This document shows, piece after piece, positions 58,209 through 64,000 of a stretch of 64,000 bases of DNA. The notes beneath the pieces were generated by a model. It was given only the letters and a program-made list of their open reading frames with translations, did no database searches and had not been told where the DNA came from. The stretch is from Microbacterium sp. (GTDB lineage Bacteria; Actinomycetota; Actinomycetes; Actinomycetales; Microbacteriaceae), in assembly GCA_031277945.1 (NCBI GenBank), contig JAITLK010000003.1, forward strand, positions 248,001 to 312,000, written 5' to 3'. The translations under genes were made by a program, and so were the position numbers. The stretch's first letter is position 1. Each line of letters starts with the position of its first letter.

Positions 58209-59072
58209 GTGTCCGAGATCGCCGATGCCCTGCAGCCGTGGTACCTCCGAACCGCGCGCGATCTGCCGTGGCGTCGTGCCGGCTTCGGCGCGTGGGGCAT
58301 TCTGGTGAGCGAATTCATGCTGCAGCAGACGCCGGTGAACCGCGTGATACCGCTACTGGAAGCCTGGCTGGAGCGTTGGCCCTCCCCCGCGGCGCTGGCC
58401 GACGCCCCGCCCGCAGAGGCTGTGAAGCAGTGGGCGAACCTCGGCTACCCGCGCCGTGCGCTGTGGCTGCATCGGGCAGCGGTGGAGATCACCGAGCGCC
58501 ACCGGGGGGTTGTCCCGGACGACGTCGACGCTCTGCTCGCCCTCACCGGTATCGGGGACTACACCGCGCGTGCGGTGGCGGTGTTCGCATACGGCCGGCG
58601 CGCGCCGGTGGTCGATACCAACACCCGGCGCGTCATCGCTCGTGCCGTGCACGGCCGCTCACAGCCCGGCGCCGCCGCCAAACGAGACCTCGCCGACATG
58701 TCGGCGCTGCTTCCCGAAGACGATGCGGCCGCCGCGGTGGTGAATGCGGCCGCCATGGAGCTGGGCGCCCTGGTATGCACTGCACGCATTCCGCGGTGTG
58801 AGGAGTGTCCGCTGCGCGCGCTGTGCGCCTGGCGCGCGGCGGGCTATCCCGATACGGGCGACGAACGCCCGAAGCAGGCGAAGTACGAAGGCAGCGATCG
58901 ACAGGCCCGCGGCGCTGTCATGCGGGTGCTGCGCGACGCCGAGCACATCGTTCCGCTGAGCGCGTTGATCCCCGATTGGCCGGACGCGCGGCAACGAGAC
59001 CGTGCCATCGACTCCTTGATCGCCGATGGTCTGATCGAGATCGATGGCGAAGGGGCTCGGCTCCCCCGGTGA
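58209..59072 (+). CDS. mutY: A/G-specific adenine glycosylase
   Basis: A 287-residue DNA glycosylase that removes adenine opposite 8-oxoguanine or G. The catalytic Glu region is SEFMLQQTPVNRV near residue 37, the helix-hairpin-helix is ALTGIGDYTARAVAVFAYG near 118, and the catalytic Asp is in VVDTNTRRV near 137. Four cysteines in CTARIPRCEECPLRALC form the [4Fe-4S] site. It lacks the MutT-like C-terminal domain of E. coli MutY (350 residues), as is usual in actinobacteria. GTG start. Confidence 0.95.
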   Translation: MSEIADALQPWYLRTARDLPWRRAGFGAWGILVSEFMLQQTPVNRVIPLLEAWLERWPSPAALADAPPAEAVKQWANLGYPRRALWLHRAAVEITERHRGVVPDDVDALLALTGIGDYTARAVAVFAYGRRAPVVDTNTRRVIARAVHGRSQPGAAAKRDLADMSALLPEDDAAAAVVNAAAMELGALVCTARIPRCEECPLRALCAWRAAGYPDTGDERPKQAKYEGSDRQARGAVMRVLRDAEHIVPLSALIPDWPDARQRDRAIDSLIADGLIEIDGEGARLPR

Positions 59073-59110
59073 GGAACGCCGGATCCTTGCGCACGAGCGA
59101 GAAACCCGTG

Positions 59111-59821
59111 TCAGCCGCAGAACTCCGGCAGCGGCCTCTCCAGAAGCGTGACCGTGACGCCGCTGATGACGTCGTCGCCCCCCGCACCGAAGTACATCGT
59201 TCCGCCGGCAGCCGGCACGCGAAGCGCCATGGCATAGTTGGCGAGCATCGCGTTCTGTCCCTCGGGATAGGCCGCCTGGGCCTCCGCGAGCGTCGAGCCG
59301 ATTCCGATGCCTTCGGCCGTCTTCGGGCTGCTTCCCGCTGACCCGGTGACCGAGACCTGGTTCAGCGTCGTGTTCGGCTCCCCGGACACCGAATACCCTG
59401 CCGCGGCGAAGATCGAGAGCTGATCGGCGCCCGCGTAGCTGATGACCGGTGCGTCGGGCGATGGGGCGTCCGGGCCGCAGCCGATGGTCCACCCATCGGC
59501 GCCGACCACTCCGGCCAGCGTGGCGAAATCTGCCCCGAGTTCGAGCGGGCCGATGCCGGCGCCGCTCACCACCCATCCGGCCGGGTCGTCGGCCGAGGCG
59601 GTCGAGGTCGGCGACGGTTCCGGGACCGGCGCTGTGGTTTCCGGCGGCGTGGTCTCGGTGGGCGTCGTCGTGGCGGTTGTCGTGGGCTCGGGCGCGGCAG
59701 AGGAAGCACCGCCATCCCCGCCGGATGATGTCGCGCAACCGGAGAGCGCGAGAGCCCCTCCGAGCATCAGCGCCGCCAGAGCCGCGGCGGTGCGAGTGCG
59801 TGCGATGGCCGTTGAGCGCAT
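59111..59821 (-). CDS. hypothetical lipoprotein
   Basis: A 236-residue exported lipoprotein with lipobox LSGC near Cys28, a Thr/Pro/Glu-rich linker (residues about 35-75) and a compact domain of about 150 residues. That domain has GIGPLELGADFATLAGVVG, a disulfide-possible pair (IGCGP, EFCG at the end), and a second GIGSTLAEAQAAYP repeat unit, reminiscent of a duplicated fold. The second of two ATGs is chosen because AAAGGGG sits about 5 nt before it. No partner or family is identified. Confidence 0.8.
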   Translation of the reverse strand: MRSTAIARTRTAAALAALMLGGALALSGCATSSGGDGGASSAAPEPTTTATTTPTETTPPETTAPVPEPSPTSTASADDPAGWVVSGAGIGPLELGADFATLAGVVGADGWTIGCGPDAPSPDAPVISYAGADQLSIFAAAGYSVSGEPNTTLNQVSVTGSAGSSPKTAEGIGIGSTLAEAQAAYPEGQNAMLANYAMALRVPAAGGTMYFGAGGDDVISGVTVTLLERPLPEFCG

Positions 59822-59824
59822 CAT

Positions 59825-60115
59825 CTCCCCTTTCTCGTCCGGGCTGTGATGGCCCGGATCGCCCACACTACGGCAGACCCCCGACACGCCACGCCGGGCC
59901 CCGCCGTTTCTGCGACGAACGTGGCCGGACCGAGATGAACACCGGCGAATACACCCCTGTTCCACCGTGGTGGGGCTCCCGCCGATGGGCGTCGAGGCGC
60001 CCGTCAGCCAGCAGCGCCCGTCCGCCGGGTGACAGAGAAGACCCCCTGTCGCCACCGGGCGAATTCTGGTGGTCGTCGCAACACGGCGACTTGACCGCGT
60101 TGCGTCGACGTCGCT
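59825..60115. other. 291-bp gene-free region
   Basis: I see no supported gene, RNA or repeat. Composition is still GC-rich but codon bias is irregular. It marks the edge of the GNAT/IS30 insertion in the rbfA-truB interval. Confidence 0.5.
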
Positions 60116-60616
60116 TTACACGGCTTGGACCATGCATATCAGATGGTCCCGGTCGTCCCATGTCGTGGTCTCGATGTACCCGGTCTTCTTGTAGAGGGCG
60201 ATCGCGCCTGCGCGCCAGTCCCATACCGACAGTCGGATCGTTTCGGCTTCGGTGCGCGCCGCGTGATCACGCGCGGCTTCGAGCAAGGACGTGGCAACGT
60301 GTCGGCCCCGATACTTCGGATCTGTCCACAGGCGTTTGATCTCGAGCTGTCGGTTGGCTGGCGTCGTGAGCACGAGACAGCCTGCGGCATGTCCCGCGTG
60401 GCGCGCGAACAAGACTTCGTCTGACGCAAACGCTGTTTGAGGATCAGTTACTTCCGCAAAGTACTTCTCTGGAAGGGCATCGACGGATCTGAGCGGGACT
60501 CCCTTCTCGGCTTCTGTCTGCAGGTGGTAGTCCGTCAGCAAGGCCGTCAGCTCTGTGGATTCTCTTAGGCTGTTCCGGTTCCACCGTGCGATTACGACGC
60601 TGCACTGATCGGTCAT
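60116..60616 (-). CDS. GNAT family N-acetyltransferase
   Basis: A 166-residue acetyltransferase. The acetyl-CoA loop reads TDPKYRGRHVATSLLEAARDHA near residue 97 (Q/RxxGxG/A-like RGRHVA), followed by IRLSVWDWRAGAIALYKKTGY, the usual C-terminal beta-alpha-beta. The start could also be an ATG three codons earlier. Composition is less GC-rich than neighbours (runs such as AAGTACTTCTCTGGAAGG), and it directly abuts an IS30 remnant, so it was probably acquired horizontally. The substrate is unknown. Confidence 0.85.
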   Translation of the reverse strand: MTDQCSVVIARWNRNSLRESTELTALLTDYHLQTEAEKGVPLRSVDALPEKYFAEVTDPQTAFASDEVLFARHAGHAAGCLVLTTPANRQLEIKRLWTDPKYRGRHVATSLLEAARDHAARTEAETIRLSVWDWRAGAIALYKKTGYIETTTWDDRDHLICMVQAV

Positions 60617-60637
60617 GACGCCCATCGTCGCACGAGG

Positions 60638-61304
60638 TCATGCGAGGAGCTTCGCAAGACGGTCGGCTGGGGTGTCCCAGTCGAGCGTCTTGCGGGGTCG
60701 GGTGTTGAGTTCGTGGGCGACGCGCTCGAGCTCGGCGACGTCGTGTTGAGCGAGGTCGGTTCCCTTGGGGAAGTACTGGCGGAGGAGCCCGTTGGTGTTC
60801 TCGTTCGAGCCGCGCTGCCAAGGGGACGCGGGATCGCAGAAGTAGACCGGGACGCCGGTCGCCACGGTGAATGCTTTATGTTGTCCCATCTCTGAGCCTT
60901 GGTCCCAGGTAAGTGATCTCATCAGGTGGGCCGGGAGATGCGCGATCGTCGTGGTAAGCGCGTCGCGCATGGCTTCGGCGCCGTGGTCGCCGGGCAGGTG
61001 GACGAGCATCACGTAGCGGGTGGAGCGCTCAACGAGCGTGCCGATCGCGGAGCGCTGGTTTCGCCCGACGATGAGGTCGCCCTCCCAGTGTCCGGGGATG
61101 GCGCGTTCTTCGATCTCCGCAGGCCGGTCGCTGATCATCACCATAGGGTCGCGGTAGCGGGGCTGGCGCTGCTGGGCCTGCCGGCGCGGCTTACGACGTC
61201 CTACTGGAGTATCCCTGCTGCATCAGCTCAAAGTAGCGCTGACGCTCGGCCACCAACTTCTTCCGCCCCTGCGGCGACCGAACAGCACGAATCTCGAACT
61301 CCAT
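60638..61304 (-). pseudogene. IS30 family transposase, internally deleted
   Basis: Two pieces of one transposase. The N-terminal piece at 61304-61203 encodes MEFEIRAVRSPQGRKK, VAERQRYFELMQQGYSSR, then a frame shift and stop (TAA). The C-terminal piece, about 185 codons, restarts in another frame with RKPRRQAQQRQPRYRDPM and ends with LAKLLA. Its DDE residues are retained: HWEGDLIVG (Asp), LTWDQGSEMG (Asp) and SNENTNGLL (Glu). Roughly 170-200 residues between the two are missing compared with a typical 380-460-residue IS30 transposase, so it cannot be functional. Confidence 0.85.
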
Positions 61305-61355
61305 CTGCAACTCCCGAATAGATCAGGTGTTGCAACGACCGATAGAACTCAAGCC
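60638..61355 (-). mobile_element. IS30 element remnant between rbfA and truB
   Basis: The right end holds GGTCGTTGCAACACCTG, similar to the terminal repeat of actinobacterial IS30 elements. A left-end repeat is only weakly suggested near 60617-60632 (GTGCGACGA compared with GTTGCAACGA). The element sits downstream of rbfA, in the interval where relatives keep rbfA and truB near each other. Confidence 0.6.
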
Positions 61356-61415
61356 GTCGCGGTGGGCCAGGGGGGTCTCGCGCTCGTCCGTGATCAGCGC
61401 TCACGGGACGATCGC

Positions 61416-61853
61416 TCAGTCCTCGTCGTCGTCATCCTCGCGCGGCTTCACGTACGGGTCCGCCTCGCCGGCATAGGACGCGCCCGAAGCGGTCTGTGCC
61501 ACTTCGGCGTCGCGCTGGTGAGCCTCGCGCAGCAGAGCCGAGATGTGGTCGGCGTTCTCCGGAAGCGCGTCAGGAATGAACTCCAGCGTGGGCACCAGGC
61601 GCACGCCCAGTCGCTTGCCCACCTCGGAGCGGAGCATTCCGGTCGCAGCCTTGAGCGCCGCGGCGCTGTCTTCTCGCTCCTGGTCGCTGCCGTACACGGT
61701 GTAGAAGACGGACGCATTCTGCAGGTCGCCCGTCATGCGGACATCGGTGATGGTGACGAAACCGAGGCGCGGGTCGCGCAATCCCTTGTCCAGTCGCTCC
61801 GCGATGATCACGCGGATGCGATCGGACAGGCGACCCTGTCGTTCTCCGGCCAT
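61416..61853 (-). CDS. rbfA: 30S ribosome-binding factor A
   Basis: A 145-residue KH-like protein needed for 30S maturation and cold adaptation. RLSDRIRVIIAERLDKGLRDPRLGFVTITDVRMTGDL opens the protein and LEFIPDALPENADHISALLREA is the signature near residue 95; the tail is acidic (REDDDDED). ATG at 61853 has AAGGAGG upstream. It follows infB on the same strand. Confidence 0.96.
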   Translation of the reverse strand: MAGERQGRLSDRIRVIIAERLDKGLRDPRLGFVTITDVRMTGDLQNASVFYTVYGSDQEREDSAAALKAATGMLRSEVGKRLGVRLVPTLEFIPDALPENADHISALLREAHQRDAEVAQTASGASYAGEADPYVKPREDDDDED

Positions 61854-61986
61854 GATTGCCTCCTTGCTCGGGGGTGCGGCAGGTGCACTCTCCCCATGGT
61901 AGTTATCGAAACGGACCGAGCCGTCACGGACGGACCGCGAGCTGCGGCACGATGGGTTCCCGGCCGCAAGCCCGCTCCGAACGGGC

Positions 61987-62017
61987 ACCGCCCGCCCCAC
62001 GAGGTGAGGCGGGCGGT
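61987..62017 (-). terminator. hairpin between infB and rbfA
   Basis: ACCGCCCGCC (61987-61996) and GGCGGGCGGT (62008-62017) pair, with CAC/GTG extending the stem past a mismatch. It lies 36 bp after the infB stop; partial termination before rbfA is possible. Confidence 0.6.
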
Positions 62018-62052
62018 TCCGCGATGACGCTGCTCCCGAGGGAGCGCGCCGA

Positions 62053-64000
62053 TCAGGAGCGAGGCTTCTCGACCATCTCCGTGGTCTCGATCTCGTCGCC
62101 GATCTGGATGTCGTTGTACTTGCCGAGGCCGATACCGGCTTCGTAGTCGGTACGCACCTCGGTGACGTCGTCCTTGAACCGGCGCAGCGACTCGATGGCC
62201 AGGCCATCGGCGATGACGATGCCGTCGCGGATGACGCGCGCCTTCGCGTTGCGGGTGATGGTTCCCGAGCGCACGATGACACCGGCGATGTTGCCGAACT
62301 TCGAGGAGCGGAACACCTCGCGGATCTCGGCGACACCCGACTGGACCTCTTCGTACTCCGGCTTGAGCATTCCCTTGAGGGAACTCTCGATGTCCTCGAT
62401 CGCCGCGTAGATGACCGAGTAGAACCGGATGTCCACGCCCTCGCGCTGAGCACGCTCGCGCGCCTTCTGGTCGGGACGGACGTTGAAGCCCACGATGATC
62501 GCGTTGTCGATCGTCGCAAGATCCACGTCGGAGGCGGTGATGGCACCGACGCCACGGTGGAGGATGCGCAGCTGGACCGAGTCGTCCACCTCGATCTTGA
62601 GCAGCGACTCCTCGAGTGCCTCGACGGCACCGGAGACGTCACCCTTGATGATGAGGTTGAGCGATTCGACCTTGCCCTCTTCGAGAGCACGGGTGAAGTC
62701 CTCGAGCGAGATGCGCTTGCGGGCCTTCGCCAGCTGGGCGTTGCGCTCGGCCGCCTCGCGCTTCTCAGCGATCTGGCGTGCCGTGCGGTCCTCATCGGTG
62801 ACGATGAAGGTGTCGCCGGCGCGGGGCACGGAGTTCAGACCCTGCACCTGGACCGGACGAGACGGGTACGCCTCTTCGACCGCGTCGCCGTTCTCGTCGA
62901 GCATCGCACGGACACGTCCGTACGCGGTGCCGGCGACGATCGCGTCTCCGACGCGCAGCGTTCCGGACTGGATGAGCACGGTGGCGACCGAACCGCGGCC
63001 CTTGTCGAGCTTCGCCTCGATGGCGACACCGCGAGCAGCCTTGTTCGGGTTCGCGCGCAGGTCGAGTCCGGCGTCCGCCGTCAGCAGCACGGCGTCCAGG
63101 AGGTCCTGGATGCCCATGTTCTGACGAGCCGACACGTCGACGAACATCACGTCGCCGCCGTACTCCTCGGCCACGAGGCCGTACTCGGTCAGCTGCTGAC
63201 GCACCTTCGCCGGGTTCGCCTCGGGCTTGTCGACCTTGTTGACCGCCACGACGATCGGCACATTGGCCGCCTGTGCGTGGTTGAGGGCCTCCACCGTCTG
63301 CGGCATGATGCCGTCGTCGGCGGCCACCACAAGGATCGCGATGTCCGTCACCTGCGCACCACGGGCACGCATGGCGGTGAACGCCTCGTGACCCGGGGTG
63401 TCGATAAAGGTGATGGCGCGCTCGATGCCCTCGTGCTCGGTCCAGATCTGGTAAGCACCGATGTGCTGGGTGATGCCACCGGCCTCGCCCGCGACCACGT
63501 TGGTCTGACGGATGGCGTCGAGCAGTCGCGTCTTACCGTGGTCGACGTGACCCATGACGGTCACCACCGGCGGGCGGATCTCCAGGTCGTCGTCATCCTC
63601 ATCGGCGAGCTCGGCGTCCAGGTCCAGACCGAAGCCCTCGAGGAGCTCCTTGTCCTCGTCCTCGGGCGAGACCATCTGGATCTTGTAGCCCAGCTCGGCG
63701 CCGAGGACCTCGAAGGTCGACTCGTCCAGCGACTCGGTGGCCGTGGCCATCTCGCCGAGGTTGAAGAGGATCGTCACCAGCGTGCCGGGCTGCACCGTGT
63801 AACCGGTGATGGCCTCGATCTTGTCGGCGAAGTCGGCGATGGAGGAGCCGCGACGCAGGCGAATGGTCTCGCCGTTACCGCGCGAGACGTTGACACCGCC
63901 CACCATCGGGGCATCGCGCATCTCGAATTCCTGGCGCTTGGCCCGACGCGACTTGCGCTGCTTCGACTTGCCGCCGCCCTTACCGAATGCACCGGCTGTG
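62053..64000 (-). CDS. infB: translation initiation factor IF-2, 5' end beyond the window
   Basis: The C-terminal 649 codons of IF-2, a GTPase that delivers fMet-tRNA to the 30S subunit; the frame stays open to the window edge. It includes [23 protein letters not shown], the G1 loop [15 protein letters not shown]2 and G3 ([15 protein letters not shown]), G4 NKVDKP, and domains II-IV ending in [14 protein letters not shown]. Identity is certain; the long basic/Pro-rich N-terminal region of actinobacterial IF-2 lies outside. Confidence 0.98.
   Translation of the reverse strand, partial: TAGAFGKGGGKSKQRKSRRAKRQEFEMRDAPMVGGVNVSRGNGETIRLRRGSSIADFADKIEAITGYTVQPGTLVTILFNLGEMATATESLDESTFEVLGAELGYKIQMVSPEDEDKELLEGFGLDLDAELADEDDDDLEIRPPVVTVMGHVDHGKTRLLDAIRQTNVVAGEAGGITQHIGAYQIWTEHEGIERAITFIDTPGHEAFTAMRARGAQVTDIAILVVAADDGIMPQTVEALNHAQAANVPIVVAVNKVDKPEANPAKVRQQLTEYGLVAEEYGGDVMFVDVSARQNMGIQDLLDAVLLTADAGLDLRANPNKAARGVAIEAKLDKGRGSVATVLIQSGTLRVGDAIVAGTAYGRVRAMLDENGDAVEEAYPSRPVQVQGLNSVPRAGDTFIVTDEDRTARQIAEKREAAERNAQLAKARKRISLEDFTRALEEGKVESLNLIIKGDVSGAVEALEESLLKIEVDDSVQLRILHRGVGAITASDVDLATIDNAIIVGFNVRPDQKARERAQREGVDIRFYSVIYAAIEDIESSLKGMLKPEYEEVQSGVAEIREVFRSSKFGNIAGVIVRSGTITRNAKARVIRDGIVIADGLAIESLRRFKDDVTEVRTDYEAGIGLGKYNDIQIGDEIETTEMVEKPRS

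Noticed and set aside
59449..60339. long plus-strand frame over the lipoprotein and GNAT genes
   Set aside because: It is extremely Arg-rich, crosses two supported minus-strand genes and lacks a start signal.

Overview
The window is a continuous stretch of a high-GC actinobacterial chromosome, most likely Microbacterium or a close relative in the Microbacteriaceae. The evidence is protein-level resemblance, many GTG starts and TANNNT -10 hexamers placed 6-8 nt before start codons (leaderless transcription), an EfeUOB iron system under a DtxR-like box, an ECF41 sigma module, and an MgtA-like mannosyltransferase. No rRNA, tRNA, CRISPR array, prophage or replication origin was seen. The only mobile-element trace is a broken IS30 transposase near 61 kb.

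A minus-strand axis of translation and RNA genes runs from right to left across the window: infB (partial), rbfA, truB, ribF, rpsO, pnp, dapB (partial). In related genomes these genes sit close together. Here they are separated by accessory blocks: an IS30 remnant, a GNAT gene and a lipoprotein between rbfA and truB, about 27 kb between ribF and rpsO, and about 22 kb between rpsO and pnp.

Region by region. 0-8.7 kb: dapB, a histidine phosphatase, an aldo/keto reductase-like protein that has lost its catalytic tetrad, pnp, a VOC protein, a DUF5302 protein, a single-chain mannosyltransferase-SGNH hydrolase fusion and a DedA protein. 8.8-14.5 kb: an FMN reductase/LLM oxidoreductase pair, then efeU-efeO-efeB. 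14.7-16.3 kb: a 2-oxoglutarate/Fe(II) dioxygenase and an unknown protein. 16.3-27.1 kb: the most distinctive block, made of a GntR/FCD repressor and an atypical amidohydrolase diverging from an operon with permease C, binding protein, permease B, two ATPases, a cytosine-deaminase-like amidohydrolase and an MFS transporter. It looks like a self-contained uptake and hydrolysis system for a nitrogenous, probably cyclic, compound. 27.2-45 kb: rpsO, a LOG-family protein, MFS, serine hydrolase, FKBP, PrsW protease, FAH-family hydrolase, a second GntR regulator diverging from an ankyrin protein, aspA, a phosphodiesterase, a PiT phosphate transporter with a coiled-coil tail, an OmpA lipoprotein with NGDGSGS repeats, oligopeptidase B and a DUF2442/DUF4375 protein. 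45-59 kb: pfkA, a SNF2 helicase, an AhpD-like/ECF41 pair, a deoC-ALDH-ALDH operon with its SorC regulator, ribF, two membrane proteins, truB, a kinase-like protein without a P-loop and mutY. 59-64 kb: lipoprotein, GNAT, IS30 remnant, rbfA, infB.

Three structural themes recur. At least fifteen genes have a TANNNT hexamer 6-8 nt before the start codon. Three tiny ORFs (14-23 codons) end in ATGA overlaps that feed ribosomes into the next gene. Both GntR regulators share a recognition helix and sit next to the same TGGTATACC palindrome, which suggests shared or cross-talking control of the 16-27 kb cluster and the ankyrin locus.
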